58,604 nucleotides of DNA from a virus (IMGVR_UViG_3300047557_000735:1-58604), one strand, 5' to 3'. Counted from the first letter of the stretch, positions 19,314 through 26,281 are shown. Notes: generated from the letters alone by a model not told the origin. Program-made: numbers and translations.

Positions 19314-19592
19314 CTTGTGGTGTAGCTCTATGGTCATCGCCATCAGATCCCACTCGGTGAGTTTGTATCGTGTATAAAACCCCCTGCTACCTAACCCATG
19401 GTATCCGGAAGGACCGACATGGTGCTCAGGGCACAGGGGGATTACCAGCCAGTCTGACGCCTTCTGCGCCCCGCCTGCTGCGTCCCGTGGGTGATGCAGA
19501 ACGGCAGGGGTATATCCCTGATCAAGGTGGTGGCACATCACGCAACCTATACCAGCCACCTCATTCATATACTGCTTGATAGATTTACTCAA
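19305..19592 (-). CDS. Ref-like RecA-dependent nuclease (HNH-type)
   Basis: 95 aa. Zinc and active-site pattern C17-x2-C20, H33-H34 in VLHHPRD, then C54-x2-H57-H58 and the GYHGLGSRGFYTRY block, matching the P1 Ref family of HNH-like nucleases. P1 Ref cuts DNA within RecA-made displacement loops and promotes recombination. It is the last gene of the leftward operon, beginning in a 4-base overlap with the upstream zinc-ribbon gene. Presence with ERF and a Cas4-like nuclease fits a phage recombination set. Confidence 0.7.
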   Translation of the reverse strand: MSKSIKQYMNEVAGIGCVMCHHLDQGYTPAVLHHPRDAAGGAQKASDWLVIPLCPEHHVGPSGYHGLGSRGFYTRYKLTEWDLMAMTIELHHKSL

Positions 19593-19780
19593 TCAACCTC
19601 CTGCTCTTCTTTGTTGTGATAGTTATCCCAAATCTCTTGGGACACTTCGATAGTTATAAACTTATGTGAGCATACGCGGCATATACGGTTGCGGCGTACA
19701 AAGTCGAATGCTCCGCTCACATCCTGATACTTCCTGCTGTCTATTGTTTTTGTTCCGCCGTCACACTCAGGGCACCACAT
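19589..19780 (-). CDS. Small NrdR-type zinc-ribbon protein
   Basis: 63 aa. C3-x2-C6 and C34-x2-C37 with the surrounding WCPECDGG...RRNRICRVCSHKF pattern match the N-terminal zinc ribbon of the NrdR repressor; the ATP-cone domain is absent. It could bind nucleic acid and act as a small transcriptional modulator. ATG 19780; the stop overlaps the Ref-like gene. Function is inferred from the zinc ribbon alone. Confidence 0.65.
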   Translation of the reverse strand: MWCPECDGGTKTIDSRKYQDVSGAFDFVRRNRICRVCSHKFITIEVSQEIWDNYHNKEEQEVD

Positions 19781-19797
19781 ATCTATCCTCTCGGCGT

Positions 19798-20037
19798 TTA
19801 TAGTTTATAAACCTTCTCAATCCACAGTCGTGATGAATTAGATCTCCCGGTTTTGGGGTTGTAGAGTGTACCGGTAATTGTGTCCGCGTACATGGCCTGA
19901 TCATTAACCATGATCTTTGCCATCTTCCTAGTAACTGTGGTGCCGAATGCGTGTATGTCTACATCAAACTTTGGCAAGTCTTTCATCTTGATGATGTCGT
20001 GTTCGTTGACACAGCCTGATTCAGTTCTAATCCTCAT
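19798..20037 (-). CDS. Hypothetical protein, 79 aa
   Basis: Starts in an ATGA overlap with the upstream gene. The sequence is mixed alpha/beta with a basic centre (TTVTRKMAKIMVNDQAM) and a C-terminal stretch SSRLWIEKVYKL. No family recognised and no membrane segment. It is part of the leftward early operon. Confidence 0.6.
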   Translation of the reverse strand: MRIRTESGCVNEHDIIKMKDLPKFDVDIHAFGTTVTRKMAKIMVNDQAMYADTITGTLYNPKTGRSNSSRLWIEKVYKL

Positions 20038-20246
20038 AGCTTCCCTTTCATCAGTGCTCCAAAACGGGTGGGGCTACCGACAGTCATCAGCATATCTGCT
20101 GCTTCGGCTGCCTCCTCGTCAGTCATATTGTTTAGGTTGATGGTTCTACCGTCCTGTGTTTGCACGGCCTCAATCCCACCCATTAGTTCTTTGTTCTTCT
20201 CAAAGAAGTCTACGATGAACTGTCTTGATGTACGTATCTCACTCAT
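20034..20246 (-). CDS. Hypothetical protein, 70 aa
   Basis: Good ribosome site (AAAGGAAAACAT before ATG 20246). Residues 1-20 form a likely helix (TSRQFIVDFFEKNKELMGG), and MTDEEAAEAADMLM is acidic and helical. Unrecognised. The ATGA overlap with the next gene implies coupled translation. Confidence 0.6.
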   Translation of the reverse strand: MSEIRTSRQFIVDFFEKNKELMGGIEAVQTQDGRTINLNNMTDEEAAEAADMLMTVGSPTRFGALMKGKL

Positions 20247-20256
20247 ATGTTTTCCT

Positions 20257-20784
20257 TTATTTAAGTAACTCGCTCAACGGTAATGGTGCCATTTTATTTC
20301 CATTGTGCAGATTGCCATTCAATGGCGGCGATAAAAAATGAATGTAAAGAGACTCCAACTTATCCAACATTTCTTTGTCGCACGGGATATAAACGTAGGA
20401 ATCAAAAGTTTTGGTTTGTGCGTGGGTAAAAATACGACTAAAGACATTGGTTGATTGACCAACATACACAATCTTTTGTTCTAAAATAAGAAAGTAAACC
20501 CCACAAGCGGTGTGCATAGGTACAGCATGCTCAACAATCTCGTGCTCTCTCAGCAATACGCCAGAGGTTAGTTGTCTAACTGCCGCCCCAAACTTGACTT
20601 CTCTTTGCACCTCTTCCCTAAGACGCTTAAGCTCTTCCTCAAGATCTATAATTCCATGCCTTAACTTTTGAGCATGCTGTTCGTATAAAGCATCTTCAGC
20701 TTTGCGTTTGGCTATGTTTGCTTGGCGGGTGGCAACAGCTTTTGCGGCGATTGCTTTGCGCTCTTCTGGAGTTTTGTCTATCAT
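20257..20784 (-). CDS. GIY-YIG endonuclease with N-terminal coiled coil
   Basis: 175 aa. Residues 95-160 form a GIY-YIG nuclease module: G95-V-Y-F-L, Y107-V-G109-Q-S, catalytic arginine R117 in VFSRIFTHAQ and metal-binding glutamate E144 in LESLYIHFLSP. Residues 1-65 are highly charged and helical (KAVATRQANIAKRKAED, EEELKRLREEVQ). This layout occurs in phage homing-type or repair nucleases; the helical part may position it on DNA. ATGA overlap with the upstream gene. Whether it is a mobile gene or a core early nuclease cannot be told here. Confidence 0.75.
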   Translation of the reverse strand: MIDKTPEERKAIAAKAVATRQANIAKRKAEDALYEQHAQKLRHGIIDLEEELKRLREEVQREVKFGAAVRQLTSGVLLREHEIVEHAVPMHTACGVYFLILEQKIVYVGQSTNVFSRIFTHAQTKTFDSYVYIPCDKEMLDKLESLYIHFLSPPLNGNLHNGNKMAPLPLSELLK

Positions 20785-21014
20785 TTCTCATCTACTTGTA
20801 TCAAGTCCACATACTTCCCATCCGCGTGAACAAACCTAACGCCAATCAACTTGTTTTCCTTGTCGTAAGAACAGCAAAACATATTGCCAGCACTCCACGG
20901 TGCTTTGGGTTGTAGGCCAACGCTAGTCATATGCTCTGGTACAAAGTAGTGCATCACCGTTTTAACTCGTGGGTGCAGAATCTTCTGGTAATCGTATAGC
21001 TTGATGTCAGGCAT
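20781..21014 (-). CDS. Hypothetical protein, 77 aa
   Basis: ATG 21014; the stop overlaps the GIY-YIG gene start. Sequence features are a conserved-looking APWSAGNMFCCSYDKENKL centre and a C-terminal beta hairpin (IGVRFVHADGKYVDLIQV). No known family recognised. Soluble. Confidence 0.6.
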   Translation of the reverse strand: MPDIKLYDYQKILHPRVKTVMHYFVPEHMTSVGLQPKAPWSAGNMFCCSYDKENKLIGVRFVHADGKYVDLIQVDEK

Positions 21015-21019
21015 GATTC

Positions 21020-21205
21020 TTAACTCCCTACTCGTTGGTCTTCTGGTAACGTTAGTTGATAATCATCCCATGCTTCTTCCAAAAGCATAGCTGCCTTCAT
21101 TAGAATATGTACCAACGCTTCGTTTCGGCCTTCGTCCAATCCTTCTGCGTAGCCACGTAGCCTGTGCGCCATTGTGTAATACTGTAATTTCCTTGCATCT
21201 ATCAT
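21020..21205 (-). CDS. Hypothetical helical protein, 61 aa
   Basis: The start chosen is ATG 21205, which overlaps the upstream stop (ATGA) and has AAGGAGAAG nine bases upstream; a longer frame from 21238 lacks this. The product is almost entirely helical (KLQYYTMAHRLRGYAEGL, ALVHILMKAAMLLEEAW). Unknown function. Confidence 0.6.
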   Translation of the reverse strand: MIDARKLQYYTMAHRLRGYAEGLDEGRNEALVHILMKAAMLLEEAWDDYQLTLPEDQRVGS

Positions 21206-21441
21206 GTGTTCTTCTCCTTCAACTTGGCTTCTGTCCACGCAATGAGCAGCTTCGGATCACACCACCCCTTGCGTTCTTCTTCCTCGTCTTCCATGACTTC
21301 AAGCTGCCTTACTTCCTCGTCCGTCAGCCCTACCCACGTATCGCCACGATCCCACGGCAGCGGGTGACCGGATAACTCATAAGCTTTGTGCCGCCAATTC
21401 TTGGCGCTCTCTTTGTATCGTTCGCAGTTTGGACAAGTCAT
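21202..21441 (-). CDS. Small zinc-knuckle protein with GLTDEE module, 79 aa
   Basis: Begins with TCPNCERYKESA (C3-x2-C6) and continues into GDTWVGLTDEEVRQLE, an acidic linker, then a C-terminal LLIAWTEAKLKEKN. The GLTDEE plus EAKLKEKN pair recurs in two other genes of this operon (23663-23935 and 28111-28566). It is a common module of small phage proteins of unknown function. Overlaps both neighbours by four bases. Confidence 0.6.
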   Translation of the reverse strand: MTCPNCERYKESAKNWRHKAYELSGHPLPWDRGDTWVGLTDEEVRQLEVMEDEEEERKGWCDPKLLIAWTEAKLKEKNT

Positions 21442-21701
21442 GGTGCACGCCCCTCAATAAATTCCTTCACATGCCCTAGCGCATAGTCGTAGCCATCAGA
21501 AAACATAGCGTTACGTCCCTGCTCCGCGCCCATTAGTTCATTCACTGTTTCAAGTATTGCGTTGCGCTCTGCTGCTGCGACGATGGCGGCGAAGCGTTCA
21601 AGATTTTCAGGTTGCATCAAAAAAACATCCCAACAATCAGGGTTATGGTGACCCTGCGCTCCAGCCTCCCGCGCCATGCGGACAATGTCTTCGTCGTTCA
21701 T
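21438..21701 (-). CDS. Small phage protein, MAREAG/ERFAAIVAAAER family
   Basis: 87 aa. Contains DEDIVRMAREAG near the start and NLERFAAIVAAAERNA in the middle, a pairing I know from many phage early genes. A paralogue on the opposite strand lies at 34087-34308. Function unknown. The region around the ATG (GGGGCATAAGTT before ATGAACGA) is repeated almost exactly at the next gene upstream. Confidence 0.6.
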   Translation of the reverse strand: MNDEDIVRMAREAGAQGHHNPDCWDVFLMQPENLERFAAIVAAAERNAILETVNELMGAEQGRNAMFSDGYDYALGHVKEFIEGRAP

Positions 21702-21704
21702 AAC

Positions 21705-21938
21705 TTATGCCCCTTCTATCTTCGGCACATCAAATGCTTTGCCAAACGTAATCTCTGTGGCATCCAGCATCGTGTAAGAACCAAGAATGTAATCCTCTGT
21801 CTTGCCGTGGCAGTGCGCCCGAAACAGCTTGCCATCATAGTCTGGCAGGTACATGGACTCCATCTTCTCCACTGGCTTGTTGCATACCGCACAGGTAGGC
21901 AGGGCAAACGTCAAGTTATACAAAGCAATCTCGTTCAT
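21705..21938 (-). CDS. Small zinc-binding protein, 77 aa
   Basis: C16-x2-C19 (TCAVCNKPV) and H42-C43-H44 (RAHCHGK) could ligate one zinc ion. Remaining sequence is beta-rich. It shares its 20-base start region with the following gene. Unknown function; a nucleic-acid or protein adaptor would be typical for such small zinc proteins. Confidence 0.55.
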   Translation of the reverse strand: MNEIALYNLTFALPTCAVCNKPVEKMESMYLPDYDGKLFRAHCHGKTEDYILGSYTMLDATEITFGKAFDVPKIEGA

Positions 21939-22117
21939 AACTTATGCCCCCGTATCTGTCTGCATCTTTGTCTGTCCGCTTCGCTAAAATCAGGGCTAAT
22001 CTCAGCCACGCCGCACATTAACTGTGGTCCCTGCGAGATAACCTTGGTTCCGTAGTACAAGGTAAACAGGGCGATGGCTATGTAGAACGCGACGGCTACG
22101 ATCTCAGGTGGTTTCAT
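21935..22117 (-). CDS. Small single-pass membrane protein, 60 aa
   Basis: One clear transmembrane helix at residues 6-24 (IVAVAFYIAIALFTLYYGT), then a polar C-terminal part with two Cys. The start overlaps the upstream gene by 14 bases with only a weak ribosome site, so expression is probably coupled. Early phage membrane proteins of this size often modify host envelope functions, but no family is recognised. Confidence 0.5.
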   Translation of the reverse strand: MKPPEIVAVAFYIAIALFTLYYGTKVISQGPQLMCGVAEISPDFSEADRQRCRQIRGHKL

Positions 22118-22316
22118 CTCTAACTTTCATCATTGCATCTGCTACTTTGTATGACACTATTGCTATGGCTTCTAAACTGTCTTCGTGGCCTTGATCGTCA
22201 GGGTCTGTTGTCAGAATCCCCTGCATCGCCTTTGCCGCAAAGTAATCACGCAAATCCATGCCGGTGTCTTGTTGTCTACCTGCATCACTAAATGGTGCGT
22301 TTGGAAATGCTTTCAT
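22104..22316 (-). CDS. Conserved small phage protein with LRDYFAAKAMQG motif, 70 aa
   Basis: The start chosen is ATG 22316, which forms TGATG with the upstream stop behind GGAGGATT; a TTG one codon earlier is less likely. The segment MDLRDYFAAKAMQGIL followed by a helical SLEAIAIVSYKVADAMMKV is a widespread motif in small phage and prophage proteins. I know of no biochemical function. Soluble. Confidence 0.65.
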   Translation of the reverse strand: MKAFPNAPFSDAGRQQDTGMDLRDYFAAKAMQGILTTDPDDQGHEDSLEAIAIVSYKVADAMMKVRDETT

Positions 22317-22519
22317 CAAATCCTCCGTTGACAGGTAAATGCCTGAATGCCCACACGGAACGCGCCTGCAAACTTGCAGTCAGACACGATCCTATCCTCT
22401 GCATTTATGCCGCCTATGTACAGGCCGATCAGCAGCATGATCACCGCAGCAAGTGACTTCGCCCAAACAGCATTCAACCAGTCCAGAATTTTGCGCGGGC
22501 TGACAGTTTCAATAAACAT
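22316..22519 (-). CDS. Small membrane protein, 67 aa
   Basis: Residues 22-40 (SLAAVIMLLIGLYIGGIN) form one transmembrane helix preceded by an amphipathic stretch. Two Cys in the C-terminal tail. Unknown function; lies among three other small membrane-protein genes in this operon. Confidence 0.5.
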   Translation of the reverse strand: MFIETVSPRKILDWLNAVWAKSLAAVIMLLIGLYIGGINAEDRIVSDCKFAGAFRVGIQAFTCQRRI

Positions 22520-22536
22520 TTAATCTCCTATGTGTT

Positions 22537-22737
22537 TTACCATTTGCTATCTCGTAGTAGCTTTGCCATGTCCGGGTACCCTGCTTCCTCCAGCTTGTGG
22601 GCGCACGCCTCCCGCTCCCTGATGGCTACCAACTTGGCAAACTTATTCATCCAGTTGAGCGCCGCTACATCCGGGGCATAGACAAGATCCTCCTCATCCG
22701 CTACCTGCTGTGCCAGTTTTACAAGACTCTTACTCAA
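22537..22737 (-). CDS. Hypothetical helical protein, 66 aa
   Basis: Entirely helical and charged. The segment KLVAIREREACAHKLEEAG resembles the VAAAEREACA-type helix found in the MAREAG family genes, so it may be a divergent relative of that module. ATG 22737 overlaps the upstream membrane-protein gene by eight bases. Confidence 0.55.
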   Translation of the reverse strand: MSKSLVKLAQQVADEEDLVYAPDVAALNWMNKFAKLVAIREREACAHKLEEAGYPDMAKLLRDSKW

Positions 22738-22972
22738 ACAATGTACCTACTATAAGATTGGCTATTAAGACAATGACGCAGAAAAGCAGGTATGCCATCA
22801 CCAAGAAGCCGCCAACGCCAAGGTTCACAGGTTTACGCTTTCTCCACCGTTCACGCAGAAGTACTTGCTGCATTTCCTTTTCCTCTTCGGTAAGGGTTTT
22901 TTTTGAGGGTGGCACATAATGCACACCAATTTTTATGGGCGGCTCTTTAATAAATTTTCCGTCCTTTAACAT
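22730..22972 (-). CDS. C-terminally anchored small membrane protein, 80 aa
   Basis: The start chosen is ATG 22972 because GGAGGAAGG lies just upstream; a TTG at 22984 would put that ribosome site inside the gene. A basic amphipathic region (QQVLLRERWRKRKPVN) precedes a single transmembrane helix near the C-terminus (FLVMAYLLFCVIVLIANLIV). The topology predicts a cytoplasmic N-terminus. Unknown function. Confidence 0.55.
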   Translation of the reverse strand: MLKDGKFIKEPPIKIGVHYVPPSKKTLTEEEKEMQQVLLRERWRKRKPVNLGVGGFLVMAYLLFCVIVLIANLIVGTLFE

Positions 22973-22987
22973 TCCTTCCTCCAAGAG

Positions 22988-23275
22988 TTATGGCGCTGTC
23001 ACCATTTGCTCAAGCTGGTCAATCAAAGTATCGGCAATCTTGCGCTCACCCACGCTGATGCTGGACGCATACGGGTCGCGGTGAATCACATCCATAGCAT
23101 CACGAAGTCCCTTGCGGTACCCACTCTGGAACGCATCATCACCCTCGAGGATCATGGTGATAGCGTCACGCACAATCGAGGATGCCTTACGTCCCTTGGC
23201 ATGCTCCTTCAACGCGTTGTATACCGACTCCGAAAGATGCACGGAGTAAGGTATCAATCGTTTACTTGTTTCCAT
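22988..23275 (-). CDS. Ribbon-helix-helix (CopG/MetJ-type) protein
   Basis: 95 aa. Residues 6-45 fit a ribbon-helix-helix DNA-binding domain: strand LIPYSVHLSE, helix SVYNALKEHAKG, then KASSIVRDAITMIL. Such proteins dimerise and bind palindromic operators. The C-terminal half is helical and may add oligomerisation. A candidate regulator of the early genes. Ribosome site AGGAG eight bases before ATG 23275. Confidence 0.65.
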   Translation of the reverse strand: METSKRLIPYSVHLSESVYNALKEHAKGRKASSIVRDAITMILEGDDAFQSGYRKGLRDAMDVIHRDPYASSISVGERKIADTLIDQLEQMVTAP

Positions 23276-23676
23276 AAATTAAACTCCTGTCGTATTGAGA
23301 TAAGTCGGTTTACTGCAATCTGGCTCTTAGGTATATCTGCCCGGCTGGGTACGCCTAGCTCATGCTTCAACCAGTCGGTGGCTTCTTCCTCTGAAGCCTC
23401 AAAGATCTGGCCTGCTTCTTTCAGGAACCGCCAGAAGGTTTTGTCCCGGCACAGCATTGCCGCAGTTCTGACTGAGTCTTTGCCGAACTCCTGCTCACGG
23501 TTCATAGGCATCTCGTCCTCGGTCAGGCGCACCATCACCACCTGATAGCGGGCACCCACGAAGTCACGCAGAAGCTCATCTGGTATCTCGTTGGGGTGGA
23601 TACACATAGTTAAGATATAGCCAGTCTTGTCTTGCTTAAGCGCAACCTTGACGGCTTCAAAGTTACTTGTCTGCAT
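23254..23676 (-). CDS. Conserved phage hypothetical protein, 140 aa
   Basis: Contains CIHPNEIPDELLRDFVG followed by RYQVVMVRLTEDEMP, a motif I recognise from phage early proteins encoded beside recombination genes. The rest is helical, ending LISIRQEFNLWKQV. No enzymatic motif is visible. Its 5' end overlaps the upstream gene by 14 bases. Confidence 0.6.
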   Translation of the reverse strand: MQTSNFEAVKVALKQDKTGYILTMCIHPNEIPDELLRDFVGARYQVVMVRLTEDEMPMNREQEFGKDSVRTAAMLCRDKTFWRFLKEAGQIFEASEEEATDWLKHELGVPSRADIPKSQIAVNRLISIRQEFNLWKQVND

Positions 23677-23935
23677 TTTTTTCCCTCAACATAGCTTCGA
23701 TGGCTTTGCCATAATCATGTTCTGGCATTCCACCCATATCGATTGACCACCACAATTCACTGCGTTCTTTGCGTGTCAGCCCTTTCCATTTGCGTTTAGG
23801 TTGCGCAAGTCGAGCGCGGAGTTCTTTTGCAATATCAATAGCGTGTTTTGCCCAGCCTTCACCAAACACCATGGCGAATTCAACAAAGCCATTCTCACCA
23901 TGTTCAATGAAGTCTTGCAGTTCTTGGTCGGTCAC
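23663..23935 (-). CDS. Small phage protein with WKGLTRKE / AIEAMLREKN modules, 90 aa
   Basis: The start chosen is GTG 23935: it forms GTGA with the upstream stop and has GGAGG ten bases before it; a longer frame from 23986 would overlap the nuclease gene deeply. The protein reads TDQELQDFIEHGENG..., then ELRARLAQP, WKGLTRKE and a C-terminal KAIEAMLREKN, the same modules as 21202-21441 and 28111-28566. Function unknown. Confidence 0.6.
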   Translation of the reverse strand: MTDQELQDFIEHGENGFVEFAMVFGEGWAKHAIDIAKELRARLAQPKRKWKGLTRKERSELWWSIDMGGMPEHDYGKAIEAMLREKNADK

Positions 23936-24285
23936 GATATGTCCTCCACTCTTATCACCCACTCGCCGCTGCTTTTCTGCCGCCATCCATGGACTTCAAT
24001 CCTGATGCCAGCATCCCGGACGAACTGAACTGTCGGGCTATCCTGAATCTTTTTGATGCGTGTTGCCACTGCAGTGCTGGTTACCTGTACAGCCAGTACC
24101 TCTCCTTTGCGGATGGCAAGGATGTCTGCCCACCCCCAAAGATCAGCTCTTCGTTTTGTCCAAGAATTCCACCGTTCAACTATTTCGCAGTGGTACCCTT
24201 GTGCTCGCAAATACTTGAGTGACCGTTGAGTCGGCGAGGTACTAGTGCTTTTTCTGGCGGTAGGTTTCTTTTCAGTCTTCTCCAT
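23932..24285 (-). CDS. PD-(D/E)xK-like nuclease-fold protein, 117 aa
   Basis: The layout TQRSLKYLRAQGY, then RRADLWGWADILAIRKGE and VLAVQVTS resembles the compact restriction-endonuclease fold of Holliday-junction resolvase or VRR-like proteins. The first acidic residue is present (D in ADILAI), but the ExK position reads Q-x-T, so it may be inactive or use altered metal ligands. The first 106 bases overlap, in another frame, the end of the HNH endonuclease gene upstream, which suggests that gene inserted here. Confidence 0.5.
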   Translation of the reverse strand: MEKTEKKPTARKSTSTSPTQRSLKYLRAQGYHCEIVERWNSWTKRRADLWGWADILAIRKGEVLAVQVTSTAVATRIKKIQDSPTVQFVRDAGIRIEVHGWRQKSSGEWVIRVEDIS

Positions 24286-24827
24286 AATGTTGAGTACCCG
24301 ATGTTAAGTTTTTCGGCCCACCCAGAAATCGTCAGCGTGATTCCTTGGTAGGTAATTTGGACATTGGTTCTCTTATTGTTTTGCTGAGTTTTTATTAATA
24401 CCCATCGGCAGTTTTCCTTTGAGTAACCTTCAGCGTTATTTATACGATCAAGAGTTTTTTTGTCCGGAGCCTCTCCCATGTCTTCATAGAAGTTTTCAAA
24501 AAACTTCCATCTATCACACACTTGAATACCCCTGCCGCCATAGTTTGGATAGTCTTTGTCATTTGCTTCGTCGCACCTTTTAATCATCTTTGCCCAGATT
24601 TGGTAAGACCTAGTTGTGGAAAGACCGCCTCTTCTTTTTCGCCAACAACCGCAAGAAACAACTTCGCCAAGCGTAACGAGGGAAGAGCGATAGTTGACTT
24701 TGTTGCCACAGTCACAGTCAAACTCCCAAACTATTTTTCCTCCTTCCCTCTTTTCGGTTGGCGTTGTGGCGACCAGTCTTCCAAACCTTTGACCAGAAAT
24801 GTCTTTTGCGTTTCTATGAAATTTCAT
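24180..24827 (-). CDS. HNH-type homing endonuclease with zinc-finger N-terminus
   Basis: 215 aa. Residues 10-62 (SGQRFGRLVA, C38, C40, SCGC at 58-61) form the zinc-binding start typical of phage HNH homing endonucleases. Residues 75-145 carry the diagnostic YQIWAKMIKRC, YGGRGIQVCDRW, DMGEAP, LDRINN and GYSKENCRW blocks. Residues 160-190 look like a NUMOD/IENR-type helix-turn-helix (GWAEKLNIGYSTLWRRLK). Such genes cut target DNA and spread by recombination. It ends 106 bases inside the downstream gene in a different frame. Signs of recent insertion: separate leader, different AT content, overlap. Confidence 0.8.
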   Translation of the reverse strand: MKFHRNAKDISGQRFGRLVATTPTEKREGGKIVWEFDCDCGNKVNYRSSLVTLGEVVSCGCWRKRRGGLSTTRSYQIWAKMIKRCDEANDKDYPNYGGRGIQVCDRWKFFENFYEDMGEAPDKKTLDRINNAEGYSKENCRWVLIKTQQNNKRTNVQITYQGITLTISGWAEKLNIGYSTLWRRLKRNLPPEKALVPRRLNGHSSICEHKGTTAK

Positions 24828-24890
24828 ATGTCTCCCTATTAAAAGTCCAATAGTAAAACATAAGTCATGACTAATGCAAATGACAAATTA

Positions 24891-25181
24891 TCAAAAAGGT
24901 ATGTCGTCATCATCAACTGGCGGCAACTCCTGTTGCTTTGGTGGTGGAGCGCTTTCCTCCGGCTTCTTGTAGGTGTTCACCTTCAGGCTAAAGAAAGGAC
25001 CGCGGCTACCTTGCTTCTCCCATCCGGACAAACGAATCTTGATGGAGTCTTCGTCTGTCTCATCCAACATCTGGCGGAGCAGACTGCGCTCAACCGAGAT
25101 GTCGCCAGTCATATCCGGTGAGTTAGGGTGTATGCGGTTCTGTGCGTAAAACAGAGCGCCACTATTCGGATACTTGTTCAT
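24891..25181 (-). CDS. SSB-like protein with acidic C-terminal tip
   Basis: 96 aa. Residues 1-70 are beta-rich (SGALFYAQNRIHPNSPDMTGD, SIKIRLSGWEKQGSRGPFFSLKV) and could be an OB fold. A flexible Pro-rich linker then ends in DDDDIPF, the classic tip through which bacterial SSB recruits partner proteins. It is encoded directly after the ERF annealing protein. The probable role is ssDNA binding in recombination or replication. AAGGAG ribosome site before ATG 25181. Family inferred mainly from the tail and context. Confidence 0.6.
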   Translation of the reverse strand: MNKYPNSGALFYAQNRIHPNSPDMTGDISVERSLLRQMLDETDEDSIKIRLSGWEKQGSRGPFFSLKVNTYKKPEESAPPPKQQELPPVDDDDIPF

Positions 25182-25878
25182 TAAACTGCTCCTTGAAATG
25201 CTTGAATGTTGCGGTCAGTTCTGTGTACGCATCTACGTCCTGTGCCTGAATGCGGTCATAGATAATCCGGTTGGTGCGGAAGATGGTCATTACATCTGCC
25301 TTAGTCTGCGCGGCCTCGAGGGCAAACACAGTCAGGTCTACTACAGTTTTGAGCCAGTCTCCCCATTCCGTATCGGGCTCCGCTGAAACTTTAAGCTGCC
25401 ACTGTGCATCCTTCCCTTCCATCTTAGGAGGTACAACAGGTGGCGCTTCAAGCTTCGGAGTAGTCGCAGGCTTTGGCGCAGGTGCCACCGCAGGTCTAGC
25501 AACAGGAGCTTTAGCGGAGTTGGCATCATCATCCTCTGGAGCAATGCCGCAAGCAGCCATCAGGCTATACCTGCGAGCGTAGGTCAAAGCACTACCGTAG
25601 CCTTGCGGATCTTGCTTGGCTGCCGGGACGAATAAAGAACCAGCGGTAAGCTGTTCTCCAGACTCGTGGATGAACACGGTCTGGATACACACACCACCGG
25701 CACGCTCTTCATTCAACTGCATCAAGTAGATGCCGTTGTTGTTTAGCCCATCAATCACCGCCTCGATGCACGCAGACAGGTCTGCATACTTGGTGCGGAA
25801 GTGTGGGTTGTTGCTGGTCTTGAGCGCAGGACCAAACTCTCGCTGCGCTTTAACCAGTGCTGCTGCTATGTTTTTCAT
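25162..25878 (-). CDS. erf: ERF-family single-strand annealing recombinase
   Basis: 238 aa. The N-terminal domain shows the ERF pattern: FGPALKTSNNPHFRTKYADLSACIEAVIDGL split over residues 15-47, and QGYGSALTYARRYSLMAACGIA with the following acidic EDDDAN at about 90-120. A Pro/Ala-rich linker (120-150) leads to a helical C-terminal domain. ERF proteins anneal complementary ssDNA and help circularise phage genomes by recombination of redundant ends. Neighbouring genes (SSB-like, Cas4/RecB-like nuclease, Ref-like nuclease) complete a recombination module. Confidence 0.88.
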   Translation of the reverse strand: MKNIAAALVKAQREFGPALKTSNNPHFRTKYADLSACIEAVIDGLNNNGIYLMQLNEERAGGVCIQTVFIHESGEQLTAGSLFVPAAKQDPQGYGSALTYARRYSLMAACGIAPEDDDANSAKAPVARPAVAPAPKPATTPKLEAPPVVPPKMEGKDAQWQLKVSAEPDTEWGDWLKTVVDLTVFALEAAQTKADVMTIFRTNRIIYDRIQAQDVDAYTELTATFKHFKEQFNEQVSE

Positions 25879-26108
25879 GTAGTCACCTTTTTAGGTACGC
25901 CGGGCTTGGCGCGGGGGGTTCCATCTTTCTTGAGTCCGTACGGTGCTTCTGGAGTACGAAGTCTTAGGTTCATCTTCGCCTTGCGAGACCAACGATGACC
26001 ACGCTTAGGCGGCACGTCAGCAGCCCGCACCGCCTTGGGTGCAGACAGGCTGGCTAGTGCTTGGATAACGGCTGGTGTAGCGTTCTCGATGATGATTCGG
26101 ATTTCCAT
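25875..26108 (-). CDS. Hypothetical basic protein, 77 aa
   Basis: The start chosen is ATG 26108 because AAGGAGGGGACA precedes it; a frame from 26180 has no such site. The N-terminal half begins MEIRIIIENATPAVIQALA; the C-terminal half is Lys/Arg/Pro-rich (RGHRWSRKAKMNLRLR, KKDGTPRAKPG), suggesting nucleic-acid contact. ATGA overlap with erf. No family recognised. Confidence 0.6.
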   Translation of the reverse strand: MEIRIIIENATPAVIQALASLSAPKAVRAADVPPKRGHRWSRKAKMNLRLRTPEAPYGLKKDGTPRAKPGVPKKVTT

Positions 26109-26118
26109 TGTCCCCTCC

Positions 26119-26271
26119 TTAGTTGCAATAAGTTTGGCAGTTGTTACCGGTGCTGTCGCAGCATGTGGTGCAGTAAACAAAACGCCCGTTGTATTGATAG
26201 CTGTGTGATGTGCAGCCTGCGTATGCCATGCCAGCGGCGGCGATTGCCCAGATAGCGATGAGGTATTTCAT
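26119..26271 (-). CDS. Small secreted cysteine-rich peptide, 50 aa
   Basis: ATG 26271 follows AAGGAGAG. Residues 1-18 are a signal peptide (KYLIAIWAIAAAGMAYA) ending at A-Y-A-G-C20, cleavable by signal peptidase I or, less likely, as a lipoprotein. The mature 30-32 residues carry six cysteines (20, 34, 37, 38, 45, 49), enough for three disulfides in the periplasm. Unknown function; a periplasmic or outer-membrane-acting exclusion or lysis-timing peptide is a guess. It lies beside the band-7 membrane-protein gene. Confidence 0.6.
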   Translation of the reverse strand: MKYLIAIWAIAAAGMAYAGCTSHSYQYNGRFVYCTTCCDSTGNNCQTYCN

Positions 26272-26281
26272 GTGACTCTCC

